A DNA stretch of 64,000 nt from Billgrantia montanilacus (GCF_003336675.1 NZ_QPII01000006.1:1-64000), one strand, 5' to 3'; shown: positions 1-8,111, numbered from the stretch's first letter. Notes: generated by a model not told the origin, from the letters alone. A program made the numbers and translations.

Positions 1-93
1 TACATACGGTGGTATAACGAGAAAAGAATCAAAATGTCACTAGGTGCCCTGAGCCCTCTCGAATACCGAAAGAGCCTAGGGATCGCAGCATGA
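1..93 (+). CDS. IS3-family transposase OrfB, C-terminal fragment
   Basis: Frame 1 is open from the window start to a TGA at 91-93 and gives about 30 residues containing RWYNEKR and the terminal LGALSPLEYRKSLG. This is the characteristic tail of the DDE integrase-core transposase (OrfB) of IS3-family elements, where an N-x-x-R-x-x-xx-L-G-x-x-S-P-x-x-Y/F motif follows the catalytic core. The catalytic residues lie upstream, outside the window, so activity cannot be judged. The element lies against a truncated cidA-like gene on the opposite strand, which indicates an insertion event. The rest of the gene should be found in the sequence to the left. Confidence 0.75.
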   Translation, partial: YIRWYNEKRIKMSLGALSPLEYRKSLGIAA

Positions 94-116
94 AAGAGTC
101 CAAGAAAAGCACCGCA
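1..116 (+). mobile_element. IS3-family insertion sequence, right end only (cut by window start)
   Basis: The first 93 bases encode the C-terminal tail of an IS3-type transposase, followed by about 23 bases that should hold the right inverted repeat. The right end is placed near base 116, where the sequence reads GTCCAAGAAAAGCACCGCA, because IS3 elements usually end in CA and because recognisable cidA-like coding sequence starts just after. The exact end is an estimate: the left end and target duplication are outside the window. Confidence 0.6.
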
Positions 117-372
117 CCCCCTGCCGATCAGTCTGGCATGGACCATCAGGCCGACCCCGGCGGGTACGAACAGCAGCGTCAAGTAACGCAGCAGGCCCTC
201 CCCCATCATTCGCAGACTGGTCGGCACACGGCCTATCACCACCAGGCCCAGCAGCAGAATCACCATGCCCACAACCGGCCCAGGCACCGGTAGCCCCAGC
301 CCACGCGCCAGCAATTCACCGGCGAACTGGCAGGCCAGCAACACGCTCATACCCATGATCAACGGCATGGCA
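117..372 (-). pseudogene. CidA/LrgA-family holin-like protein, 3' end lost to the IS
   Basis: An ATG at 372, preceded by a GGAGG ribosome binding site, opens a hydrophobic protein beginning MPLIMGMSVLLACQFAGELL and continuing through LPVPGPVVGMVILL and LFVPAGVGLMVHARLIG. The P-G-P-V-x-G-M segment and the LFVPAGVGLM segment are hallmarks of the CidA/LrgA (murein hydrolase exporter, holin-like) family, which has about 115-130 residues and four membrane spans. After roughly 85 residues the similarity stops at the inferred IS end, and the remaining frame runs into IS sequence. The C-terminal membrane segments are therefore missing and the gene is probably inactive. It lies 31 bases downstream of the BCCT transporter on the same strand. 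No cidB/lrgB partner is visible; it could lie left of the IS. Confidence 0.65.
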
Positions 373-403
373 GAACCTCCTTCGGCTCGATACAGCCCTC
401 GGG

Positions 404-2032
404 TCAATGCGCCTTATGCGTCTCGTCATCGGAAACCGGCACGGGATGGGAGCCCGCATCGTCGAGATCCGCCCATGGTTCCCGCGGTGCCTCGGCGCGT
501 TCGCCGGTACGTGCCGCATAGCGCTCGCGATGCAGTGCCTTGAGCAGCCCAGCGACCATAAGCATGATCACCACCGAGAACGGCAGCGCGGCCATGATCA
601 CGGCCGCCTGCAGCGTCTCGAGCCCCCCTGCCATCAACAGCACCGCGGTGAGCAGCCCCAGCAGGCCGCCCCATAGCAGGCGGTGCGCTGTGGGCGGCTC
701 GGGATCGCCTCCGGCCAGGATCGTATTGATCACCAGGGTACCGGCATTGGCGGAGGTGATCAGGTAGGTGGCGATCAGCAGCACCAGCACGGCCGACACG
801 CCCTGCCCCAACAGGCCGAGCCCCATGGCATCGATGGTGGCAAAAAGGGCCGTGGCCACGTCGGCCTCCACGGCGGCGACGATACCACCCGATCCGAACA
901 GCTCATGGTAGAGAGCGGTGCCGCCGAACAGTCCAATCCACACAACGGTGATGACCGTCGGTACCAGCAGCACCCCCATGACGAATTCACGAAAGGTCCG
1001 CCCTCGGGAGACCCGGGCAATGAACATGCCGACGAACGGCGACCAGGCCAGCCACCACCCCCAGAAGAACACCGTCCACTCCGCCTGCCAGCCATCATCC
1101 CGAGTCGCATTGGTGTGAAACGTCATGCCCATCAGGTTCTGGAGATAGTCCCCCGTCGACTCGATGGTGATGGCAATCAGGTATTGGGTCGGCCCGAACA
1201 GCAGCATGAACACCACCACCGCGATGCTCAGCCAGAAATTGGCTTCCGACAGCAGTCGCACGCCACGCTTGACCCCGGAGACCACGGAGAAGGTCGCCAC
1301 GCTCATGATCACGGCAGTGACGATCAACTGAAGGGCCAGCGAAGAGGGCAGGCCGAAAACCGCGCCGAGCCCCGCATTCATCTGCTGTACGCCAAGGCCC
1401 AGGGTGGTGGCGATACCGAAAACAGTACCGAAAACCGCCAGCACGTCCACGGCATCCCCCAGCATCCCATCGGTACGCTTGCCGAACAGCGGCTTGAGGC
1501 CAGAACGAATGGTGAGCGGCATCTTCCAGCGATAGGCAAAATAGGCCAGCACCAGCGCCACGAAAGAGAAAATCGCCCAACCGTTCAACCCCCAGTGGAA
1601 ATAGGTCAAGCGCATGGCCACCCGCGCGGCGTCCGGGCTCATGGCGTCAGTGATGAAGGGGTTCGCCTGGAACTGCAGTATCGGCTGGGCGACCGACCAG
1701 AACAGGATACCGACTCCGGTACCTGCCGCGAACAGCATCGCCACCCAGGAGAAGAAGGTGAATTCCGGCTGTTCGAAGTCGCTGCCCAGCCGAACGTTCT
1801 TGAAGCGCCCAGTGCCGAGCCACACCATGAACAAGAGTAGAAAAGCCACCAGCAGCACGTAGTACCATTCGAGAAAGGGGTCGAACACAGTGCGCATCAG
1901 TGCCAAGCCATACCCCAGGCGCTCGGTGTAGAAGGCGCCGTAGATCATCGACACCGCCACGACCACGAACGTTACCAGAGTCACCCTCGGGTTCATGCCC
2001 TTGAGAGGGCCGCGCTGAGCCTGTTGGTACAT
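404..2032 (-). CDS. BCCT-family transporter (betaine/choline/carnitine type)
   Basis: This 542-residue polytopic inner-membrane protein imports a trimethylammonium-type osmolyte such as glycine betaine, choline or carnitine, presumably by ion symport. The glycine-rich stretch AAGTGVGILFW (about residues 100-110) and the aromatic signature FFWGWWLAWSPFVGMFIARV (about 320-340) are diagnostic of BCCT carriers and form the substrate pathway. Roughly 12 membrane segments are visible, ending in a soluble acidic/His tail of about 45 residues. The tail is much shorter than that of 670-residue BetT proteins, so osmosensing by a long C-terminal domain is unlikely. The start MYQQAQRG follows an AGGA-type site. 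The exact substrate cannot be read from sequence. Such carriers fit a halophile's need for compatible solutes. Confidence 0.9.
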   Translation of the reverse strand: MYQQAQRGPLKGMNPRVTLVTFVVVAVSMIYGAFYTERLGYGLALMRTVFDPFLEWYYVLLVAFLLLFMVWLGTGRFKNVRLGSDFEQPEFTFFSWVAMLFAAGTGVGILFWSVAQPILQFQANPFITDAMSPDAARVAMRLTYFHWGLNGWAIFSFVALVLAYFAYRWKMPLTIRSGLKPLFGKRTDGMLGDAVDVLAVFGTVFGIATTLGLGVQQMNAGLGAVFGLPSSLALQLIVTAVIMSVATFSVVSGVKRGVRLLSEANFWLSIAVVVFMLLFGPTQYLIAITIESTGDYLQNLMGMTFHTNATRDDGWQAEWTVFFWGWWLAWSPFVGMFIARVSRGRTFREFVMGVLLVPTVITVVWIGLFGGTALYHELFGSGGIVAAVEADVATALFATIDAMGLGLLGQGVSAVLVLLIATYLITSANAGTLVINTILAGGDPEPPTAHRLLWGGLLGLLTAVLLMAGGLETLQAAVIMAALPFSVVIMLMVAGLLKALHRERYAARTGERAEAPREPWADLDDAGSHPVPVSDDETHKAH

Positions 2033-2176
2033 GGCGATAATCCTTTCCCGATGGTAAGCGATTGCCGATGCTCAATCATAAAGCAACGAACGCCACCCTT
2101 CACGACCGCCCCACGCCTCACCCCGACCAACCCCTTGTAATGGCAAGCTTCTGAAAGGAAAGTACAAAAGAGGCTT

Positions 2177-2206
2177 TTCATTTAAACAGGAACGCGCTAG
2201 TATACG
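2177..2206 (+). promoter_or_regulatory. candidate sigma70 promoter for tRNA-Pro
   Basis: A TATACG hexamer at 2201-2206 is followed by a GC-rich discriminator-like stretch, and TTCATT at 2177-2182 lies 18 bases upstream. The placement about 75 bases before the tRNA is reasonable for a processed 5' leader, but both hexamers are weak matches. Confidence 0.25.
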
Positions 2207-2280
2207 CCTCGTTCTCGGGGAGCTGGCCACGGCCGATCGACCTGAAAACCTGGGGAAACCCACGTTTGTAGAACGACAGC

Positions 2281-2357
2281 CGGAGCGTGGCGCAGCTTGG
2301 TAGCGCGCTGCAATGGGGTTGCAGAGGTCGCAGGTTCGAATCCTGTCGCTCCGACCA
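2281..2357 (+). tRNA. tRNA-Pro (anticodon GGG)
   Basis: A 77-nt cloverleaf can be folded by eye. The acceptor stem is CGGAGCG with CGCTCCG. The anticodon stem is CTGCA/TGCAG with loop ATGGGGT, placing GGG at positions 34-36. The T arm is CAGGTTCGAATCCTG, and an encoded CCA closes the 3' end. The identity follows from the GGG anticodon and the unusual first-base C pairing with G, typical of bacterial tRNA-Pro. The gene borders an atypical island on its 3' side. Confidence 0.95.
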
Positions 2358-2367
2358 TAAAACACAG

Positions 2368-2409
2368 TAAAAACGGTCACTTAGCTCTCACGGGCAGGTG
2401 GCCGTTTTT
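2368..2409 (+). terminator. Rho-independent terminator after tRNA-Pro
   Basis: The arms AAAACGGTCAC and GTGGCCGTTTTT pair across a 17-base loop and end in a T run, 11 bases after the encoded CCA. Confidence 0.7.
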
Positions 2410-3231
2410 CGTGGGTGGTAAAATTCTGGTAAAAAAATGGTAAAACTCTCCCCTTCTTGGACCCATTGCCAGGCATCCGGGCCAGCGCCGTGGGTGCTAC
2501 TCAATGGTAGAGCTGCACCAGTGCTGTTTTCCCTTTCCTATCAAAGCACTGCAGCCAGCCCTGTTTAACAACCCAGCGATTGTCTAACGAATTTCGGCCG
2601 CTCCGTTGAGCGATCCAGGCCGCGTTCTGACCGCCAATCCCGCCCGAGCGGATTCACCTGCTGCTGGAGAGCAAGGCCAGTTGGGTGGAGGCGGATGCCC
2701 GGGAGCACGACAAATGCTTCCCTGGTTCCCCGGACAAGAGCATCGCCGAGTGGTACCGGCTGCCGGGGTTGGAGGGGGTGGAAGCGAAACATGGTTGAAT
2801 GTTCTGCTACTTTTATGTCGCAAACCCTCCACCCTCTGTCTATCTTTGAGATTATAAAGTTCACAGATGATGAATGAGCGTTGCGCTTGAACAACGGAAT
2901 CATCAAGCCTGACTGGCTACATGGAACGTAGTGGGCCACCCCCTTGCGCAGGGTGCAGGCGGTAGCTTGTCATTTAGAATGATCAACCTATCCGAGCGGA
3001 CTTCGAATTCCAATAATGCCACTTACCCAATAGGTGCAGGGTTCCATGGAGGGAACCTAATGATCAAATCAGTTATAGAAGTTGTCCTCTGCTGACAGAA
3101 GGGAGCTTCTACAGCCATCCAAACGGGTAGTTAATCACCCGGGACCCGGCACTTACAAGCATAATGGGAAAAAAACTGGCAGGCATTTTTCCAGACGCAA
3201 TGTATTCGCAGTCTTCGGGAGGGCATGTGTG
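2410..3231. other. Intergenic stretch at the tRNA-proximal island edge, no convincing gene
   Basis: About 820 bases lie between the tRNA terminator and the first island gene. The stretch starts with three TGGTAA motifs at 2416, 2427 and 2438, exactly 11 bases apart. Frame 2631-2798 (+) could be a gene remnant: a 55-residue peptide ending in SIAEWYRLPGLEGVEAKHG, with no start codon, that I do not recognise. An ops-like element lies at 2958-2968. The remaining open frames here look like chance. Confidence 0.5.
2958..2968 (+). promoter_or_regulatory. ops-like element GGCGGTAGCTT (possible RfaH recruitment site)
   Basis: The sequence GGCGGTAGCTT matches the enteric ops core GGCGGTAGCnT, the non-template-strand signal that recruits the antiterminator RfaH. 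It lies about 270 bases upstream of the two-gene island module and on the same strand. A single 11-base match can arise by chance, and no rfaH gene is in the window. Confidence 0.3.
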
Positions 3232-3609
3232 ATGACCATCATGAAGGATATTTCGGGAACTTGGGGTCGAACCGTGAAGCCTAGGCTAAACTACTCAAGT
3301 TGCATCTTCGTCCTCATAGCCAGATACGTAACTTTATGCGTGACATTTTACCTAATTACTATTTTGTCTTCGTCTCCAAAAGGTGGCAGTATCGCAGCAG
3401 CAGCTTTGCCCGAAAACAACCAATCTATAGTTGAAACAACAACCGATGAATGCCCGCCATACGAATTTGATCAAGACTCCGCGACCCGCCCCTACTTGAG
3501 GTTGGCACAATCCTGCCAACCTCCCCCGCAATGTGCCCAGAACCAGCGTCCCTGCAATATACACCACGATGAAAATAGCTGTATCACTTGGAATTGCTGC
3601 GAAAAGTAG
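3232..3609 (+). CDS. Small single-span membrane protein with cysteine-rich tail, unknown function
   Basis: The ATG at 3232 is preceded by GGGAGGG about nine bases upstream, so it is preferred over longer in-frame starts (the frame is open from 3082). The 125-residue product has one hydrophobic segment at about residues 24-46, then a Gly/Ser/Ala linker. A polar C-terminal tail carries seven cysteines, among them QNQRPC and NSCITWNCCEK. If the tail faces the periplasm it could form disulfides; topology is not certain. It lies 15 bases before the 524-residue membrane protein and is probably co-transcribed with it. I do not recognise a family. The pair sits in a lower-GC segment next to tRNA-Pro, which suggests horizontal acquisition. 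Confidence 0.55.
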   Translation: MTIMKDISGTWGRTVKPRLNYSSCIFVLIARYVTLCVTFYLITILSSSPKGGSIAAAALPENNQSIVETTTDECPPYEFDQDSATRPYLRLAQSCQPPPQCAQNQRPCNIHHDENSCITWNCCEK

Positions 3610-3624
3610 CGATGGAGGGAAGCT

Positions 3625-5199
3625 GTGGACACAATCGAAGCCACTATGAGGGATTACTCATTCTGGATCGGGATGGTAGTCGTTTTCGTATTCGCTTGGG
3701 ACCGATTTGGTCAACAGGAATTGGAATTTGAAGAGCTTGTATTGCATGTATCCCTACGCTCTTTCACAACCCGTTTTAGATACTATTTCGCTGCGTTCGT
3801 TTACGGTGGCGTTTATGCGACGATATATTCAGGCCTGGTATCCATTAGTGCCTTTCCAGCGGCTCAAGAAATTATTATGCAATGGCTGGGCGCACTGGAA
3901 AATGGTGGCGGCGACCAGTCTGATATTGCAACTCCTCTTGGGGCCGCCATGGTCGTAACTGGAGTTCTGCCTTCAGTGCCAGGTATTCACAAAATAGATA
4001 TCCGACTTCGCAAAGGACTTCAGGGCTTTGCTAGTATACCATTAAAAGCTCGGCAACTTGGTGATCTTTTAATTACAATCTTGGATTCCAAGGGAAGATC
4101 TTCCGCTTCGCCCCAAGCTGCTTCGCTGCCAGAACAAATTAATATCTATGAAAAAATTAAAACAATAATATATAACCTTTGCAATATAAAAAGACTGCGC
4201 GCGAAACATAGATATGAGGTATTTTTTAATCGCCATCAATCCGCATTAGAAGAAATTGACCGGCTTAAAAAAATGATCCAAGACAATCTAGATGACTCTA
4301 CTGAGAAGTCGGAATCTTTAACTAAAGAAATGGAGAAGCTTAATACAAAATTGTCGTGGTTTCTGGCTTGCGGGCTGCTAGCAGTTGAGCCTGATGAATA
4401 CCATGGTCTAAAAACCATGTCAGAGGTTCTCGAGCTACCGGGGGTAGATATGCCAAGCTGGCGTTACAGGGCGATTCATATTGTTATCGGAGTTTTTGTG
4501 GTTTCATTCTTTGGATTTGCCGGTAGTGTAGCGGCTATAACATCGGCTACTATTCTGACGAACTCCCAGTGGACCGTAGTACCCGAGCTAGTATCCCTCC
4601 CATTAATGATCAACCTGGCGCTGGTGCCGATATTTCTGCTGCCTATAATCTTTGCAGCTTTTGCAAATTTGCATATGATCGATCGCGAAGTCTTTGGTGG
4701 TTTTATAGAGGCAGAGGAACGCATTGTTGCTTATGTAGTGACGTGTGCGGGCTGCATATGTGCCGCTCTCCTGCTCACTACACTACTCGGAGTTTTCGTC
4801 GTGAATGTGACTGATCGCCATCTCAGGCTGATACAAATTTTGCCTTGGGCGTTACCCCCGGCGGCCGTAGGGTTCACTTTCTTTGTTGTTTCCCGCAGTT
4901 ATGCCAGAACGCAACGTAAGGCACGCCACGTTCAAGATTTCTTCGTTCATGCACTTGTAGCCAGTCTGGCAGCCGCCCTTGCGGCCGCACTCTCGCAGGC
5001 AGCTGGACTTGAGTGGGCCGAATCCATCCACATCAATATCTTTGTATTATTGATTGATTTATATTGGCCAATAATGGTTTTAGTAGGGCTGCTAGGTGGG
5101 ACCTTGGGTGCGTTGCAATGCGCAATGTCGAATACTAGTTTTTCTTTACGAGGAAATTTCAAAGGATGCAGAGAAAGCCTTAATAACCAAAATTTTTAG
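3625..5199 (+). CDS. Multi-pass membrane protein with central coiled coil, unknown function
   Basis: The gene starts at a GTG (3625) with GGAGGGA seven bases upstream. The 524-residue product has two membrane segments near the N-terminus (about residues 10-27 and 52-77). A long soluble middle of roughly 190 residues follows, including a charged heptad-like stretch around ALEEIDRLKKMIQDNLDD that looks like a coiled coil. About six further membrane segments lie from residue 285 to the end. No catalytic motif, ATP-binding loop or known family signature was seen. Base composition is mixed: hand-counted GC is 13/60 in 4141-4200 and 36/60 in 4981-5040. The preceding small cysteine-rich membrane protein is its likely partner. 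The function is unknown; defence, transport or stress roles are all possible. Confidence 0.7.
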   Translation: MDTIEATMRDYSFWIGMVVVFVFAWDRFGQQELEFEELVLHVSLRSFTTRFRYYFAAFVYGGVYATIYSGLVSISAFPAAQEIIMQWLGALENGGGDQSDIATPLGAAMVVTGVLPSVPGIHKIDIRLRKGLQGFASIPLKARQLGDLLITILDSKGRSSASPQAASLPEQINIYEKIKTIIYNLCNIKRLRAKHRYEVFFNRHQSALEEIDRLKKMIQDNLDDSTEKSESLTKEMEKLNTKLSWFLACGLLAVEPDEYHGLKTMSEVLELPGVDMPSWRYRAIHIVIGVFVVSFFGFAGSVAAITSATILTNSQWTVVPELVSLPLMINLALVPIFLLPIIFAAFANLHMIDREVFGGFIEAEERIVAYVVTCAGCICAALLLTTLLGVFVVNVTDRHLRLIQILPWALPPAAVGFTFFVVSRSYARTQRKARHVQDFFVHALVASLAAALAAALSQAAGLEWAESIHINIFVLLIDLYWPIMVLVGLLGGTLGALQCAMSNTSFSLRGNFKGCRESLNNQNF

Positions 5200-5343
5200 A
5201 ATATTTGCAGCACTTTGGACAAAGATACGACATTGCCACTCTGCAGCGGGCTGGCACTGCCAGAAATAGCCAGGATAGATCGTATCTCGTTACTGGTCGA
5301 CGAGCCAGAAGGGGGCACATTGACCGTTAAATTCAAGGAAAAT

Positions 5344-5377
5344 CGCCACTTACGGGTCATGCCGAGTGGCGGTTTTT
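5344..5377 (+). terminator. Rho-independent terminator at distal end of the tRNA island
   Basis: CGCCACT and AGTGGCG pair across a 14-base loop and are followed by GTTTTTCG. It lies 145 bases after the membrane protein gene. The T run and the three TGGTAA motifs that follow (5384, 5394, 5404) resemble the sequence after the tRNA terminator at 2400-2443. Confidence 0.65.
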
Positions 5378-5550
5378 CGTTGATGGTAAAAACTGGTAAG
5401 AACTGGTAAAACGCTTACCCTGTTGGTCGCAGTACCGGCTAGTTGGGTAACGTCGGGACCGAAACGTATCGCGACGGCGCTGTCAGACAATGTAAGGTCC
5501 AGCCCTATGGCGCGACATAGCTTCGGCGAACGACACGACAAGGACCCCGC

Positions 5551-6645
5551 ATGCCCCTGACCCAACCTGCCCCCCTCCTTGCCATCCAGGCGAGCCTCGC
5601 CGCCACCCCCTGGGCCGACGAGCCGCTGGTGCCCATGGAAGACAGCGGCCTTGCCCACGCGCATCTTCGTCTGGGTGAAACTGGCTGGCTGCTGCGCATT
5701 CCCAAGCAGAGCCAGATGGGCCTCGAGCCCGAGGCCCATCTGGCCTACGAGTCCGCCTGCTTTTCCCGCGCCGGGCCCAGCGGAGTGACACCCGCGATGG
5801 CCAAGAGCCTGCCACCCGATACCGCCCTGCCCCGTGGCGCGCTGGTGGTCAGGGCCATCGACGGGCGCAGCGCAACGCTCCCCGACGACCTGCCGACACT
5901 GATGCGCAGCCTGGCGGCCATCCATCGCCTGCCGCTCCCCGCCGCAGCCGAGCGCGCCCCACTCCTGGCACCCCACGACCCACTGGCGTCGATGTATCAC
6001 GAGGTTCTGGACCAGGCCCGTTACCTGGCCGACGCCGGCCTGGCCCCCGAAGCCGAGCAGGGAATTCGCCGCGAACTGGCACGGTTTTCCGCCTCCCTCG
6101 AAACTACTCAGCGTCCCGAACAGCGGCTGATCACCTTCGATTCCCATCCCGGCAACTTCCTGATCGATGTCGATGGGCAGGCCTGGATGGTCGATCTGGA
6201 GAAAGCCCGCTACAGCTATCCCGGGTTCGACCTGGCCCACGCCACCCTCTATACCTCGACCACCTGGGACATCAACAGCCACGCCGTACTCGACAACGAT
6301 GCCATTCTTGCCGCCTACGCCACCTGGGAGCGGGAGATAGGCGAAACGGGCCGGAGCCAGCGCCCATGGCACCTGCCGCTGCGTCGCGCCATGTGGCTGT
6401 GGTCCGTCACCTGGTGTGCCAAGTGGCAGGTAACCTCCGGAGCGCCACCGTTAAGAAATGCTCGCGGGCAGGATTGGTCGCGCCAGCACAACAGCGAAGC
6501 GCTCAACGCCCACGTACAGGAGCGCGTGGCACACTACCTCTCGCCCCCGGTGGTCAGGCGCATGGGTAAGGAATTCCGGTCACTTGCTGCAGCCTTTGCC
6601 GACGGCCTCGATACCGAAACCCAGCTCACCGACGACCTGGAGTAG
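5551..6645 (+). CDS. APH-family (aminoglycoside phosphotransferase-like) small-molecule kinase
   Basis: This 364-residue protein has the layout of the APH/choline-kinase superfamily. The catalytic loop reads TFDSHPGNFLID (about residues 195-206), with the catalytic Asp and Mg-binding Asn kept but Thr where HGD-type loops have His. The metal-binding motif is MVDLEKA (about 213). A Trp-rich C-terminal region follows. It is followed after seven bases by a glycosyltransferase gene and then by a DUF2064 gene, so the three form a probable operon. Substrate is unknown; genomic neighbours suggest a sugar, lipid-linked sugar or small metabolite rather than an antibiotic. The upstream 350 bases hold only the island terminator and TGGTAA motifs. 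Confidence 0.8.
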   Translation: MPLTQPAPLLAIQASLAATPWADEPLVPMEDSGLAHAHLRLGETGWLLRIPKQSQMGLEPEAHLAYESACFSRAGPSGVTPAMAKSLPPDTALPRGALVVRAIDGRSATLPDDLPTLMRSLAAIHRLPLPAAAERAPLLAPHDPLASMYHEVLDQARYLADAGLAPEAEQGIRRELARFSASLETTQRPEQRLITFDSHPGNFLIDVDGQAWMVDLEKARYSYPGFDLAHATLYTSTTWDINSHAVLDNDAILAAYATWEREIGETGRSQRPWHLPLRRAMWLWSVTWCAKWQVTSGAPPLRNARGQDWSRQHNSEALNAHVQERVAHYLSPPVVRRMGKEFRSLAAAFADGLDTETQLTDDLE

Positions 6646-6652
6646 AGACGCC

Positions 6653-7342
6653 ATGGGCCAGCCCGGTCTCAGCGTGATCATACCGACCCTCAACGAAGCC
6701 GCGACCCTGGAATCACGGCTCGATCGCCTGCTCGGCCTGTGGGTGTGTGGTGTCGAAATCATCATTGTCGATGGCGGCAGCCAGGACGAGACAGTGGCCA
6801 AGGCCAGCCGCGTGGCCGATCGCGTCATAGAAAGCCCGCCGGGGCGTGCCGTGCAGATGAATGCGGGAGCCCACGCCGCCACTGCCCGCCAGCTGCTGTT
6901 CCTGCATGCCGACACCCAGCTGCCGCGGCGGGCCGACCGCCTGATCGACGAAGCCCTGGCCGGGCGCCACCGCTGGGGGCGCTTCGATATCCGGCTCGAG
7001 GCGCGCCACCCCATGCTGCCGGTGATCGCCTCCGCCATGAACTGGCGCTCGCGCTTCACCGGTATCGCCACCGGCGACCAGGCGCTATTCATGACCCGCG
7101 GCGCCTTCGACGAGGTCGGCGGCTTTCCCGACCAGCCCTTGATGGAGGACATCGCGCTATCAAAGCGCCTCAGGCGTCTTTCGCCCCCTGCCTGCCTGCG
7201 CCAGCGGGTAAGCAGCTCGGGGCGGCGCTGGGAGCACAACGGCGCCTGGCCGACCATCCTGCTGATGTGGCGGCTTCGCTATCGCTACTGGCGCGGCGAG
7301 GCGCCCGAGCAGTTGGCCAGGGCCTATCGCGATGTGCGCTGA
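6653..7342 (+). CDS. TIGR04283-type family 2 glycosyltransferase
   Basis: The 229-residue GT-A glycosyltransferase begins SVIIPTLNEAATLE, followed by VDGGSQDET (nucleotide-sugar binding), GRAVQMNAGA, LFLHADTQLP (the Asp of the DXD-like motif) and GDQALFMTRGAFDEVGGFP. This order matches the family often annotated rSAM/selenodomain-associated transferase 2. The start at 6653 was chosen because it lies directly after the upstream stop; the frame is open further upstream only as overlap with the kinase gene. The stop overlaps the next gene by 11 bases, indicating translational coupling. The acceptor and donor are unknown. Members often co-occur with the DUF2064 protein encoded next. Confidence 0.85.
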   Translation: MGQPGLSVIIPTLNEAATLESRLDRLLGLWVCGVEIIIVDGGSQDETVAKASRVADRVIESPPGRAVQMNAGAHAATARQLLFLHADTQLPRRADRLIDEALAGRHRWGRFDIRLEARHPMLPVIASAMNWRSRFTGIATGDQALFMTRGAFDEVGGFPDQPLMEDIALSKRLRRLSPPACLRQRVSSSGRRWEHNGAWPTILLMWRLRYRYWRGEAPEQLARAYRDVR

Positions 7343-7973
7343 CGTTTCGCTCGCGGTGCTGGCCAAGGCACCACTGCCCGGCCAGGCGAAAACCCGCTTG
7401 ATACCCACATTGGGAGCCGAGGGCGCCGCACGACTGCATGAGCGGCTGCTACGGCGTACCCTGGAGATAGCCCGTGCAACCACGCCGCAGGTCACCCTAT
7501 GGACCGCCCTCCAGCACCATCATCCGCTGTTTCTTGAGCTGGCCGACACCTATCGGATCGAGCTGCGCCCCCAGCCGCATGGCGACCTCGGCCAACGCAT
7601 GCTGCATGCCCTGGCCGCCATGCCCTGCCCCGGGTTGGTGATCGGCACCGACTGCCCCGTCCTGACGCCAACGCTACTGCGCCGCTGCCACGCCGCGCTG
7701 AACGACGCCGACGTGGTCTGCCTGCCGGCGGAGGATGGCGGCTATGGACTGATCGCCATGCACCGCGCCGAAGCGCGGCTCTTCTCGGGCATCGACTGGG
7801 GCACGGAGCGAGTGATGCCACAGACCGCCCATGCCGCCGCCGAACTGGGACTACGGCTGTGCTGCCTGACCACGGTCTGGGATGTTGACCGCCCAGAAGA
7901 CCTGGCACGGCTGGCCACCCACAGCCCTGGCCTGCTCGCCAACCTGGGCGTTCCCACGACACACGGCCGGTGA
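7332..7973 (+). CDS. TIGR04282/DUF2064 family nucleotidyl- or glycosyl-transferase-like protein
   Basis: A 213-residue GT-A-fold protein with an N-terminal AKAPLPGQAKTRL pyrophosphorylase-like loop, GTDCPVL (about residues 98-104), PAEDGGYGLI and a terminal DVDRPEDL. These are the diagnostic motifs of DUF2064 (TIGR04282, rSAM/selenodomain-associated transferase 1), which resembles MobA/CMP-sugar nucleotidyltransferases. It overlaps the TIGR04283 gene by 11 bases. The pair plus the APH-like kinase may make and transfer an activated small molecule or sugar; this is inference from neighbours. No radical-SAM partner of the kind often associated with these families is in the window. Confidence 0.85.
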   Translation: MCADVSLAVLAKAPLPGQAKTRLIPTLGAEGAARLHERLLRRTLEIARATTPQVTLWTALQHHHPLFLELADTYRIELRPQPHGDLGQRMLHALAAMPCPGLVIGTDCPVLTPTLLRRCHAALNDADVVCLPAEDGGYGLIAMHRAEARLFSGIDWGTERVMPQTAHAAAELGLRLCCLTTVWDVDRPEDLARLATHSPGLLANLGVPTTHGR

Positions 7974-8111
7974 TCGCGGCCTCAGCCATACCCCAATGGC
8001 GGCAATCTCCTACAACAAATCCCTCTCTGGCTCACAGCCGATATCTTCATATCCCGCTAGCCTGAACGGGAGTTGTTTACCTTGAGTAGTTTTCCACGAG
8101 TGGCGATCACC

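Noticed and set aside
683..1840. 385-codon plus-strand open frame
   Set aside because: It lies antisense to the BCCT transporter, has His/Arg-rich sequence without any recognised motif and is explained by high GC content.
2565..2939. 124-codon minus-strand open frame after the tRNA
   Set aside because: No ribosome binding site or family resemblance; the opposite strand is equally open, so I treat it as non-coding.
2410..5420. Prophage or integrative element with its own integrase at tRNA-Pro
   Set aside because: No integrase or phage gene, and no repeated tRNA 3' end at the far side; only the TGGTAA triplets support mobility.
5350..6372. 340-codon minus-strand open frame
   Set aside because: Antisense to the APH-like kinase; Gly-rich composition typical of chance frames in GC-rich DNA.
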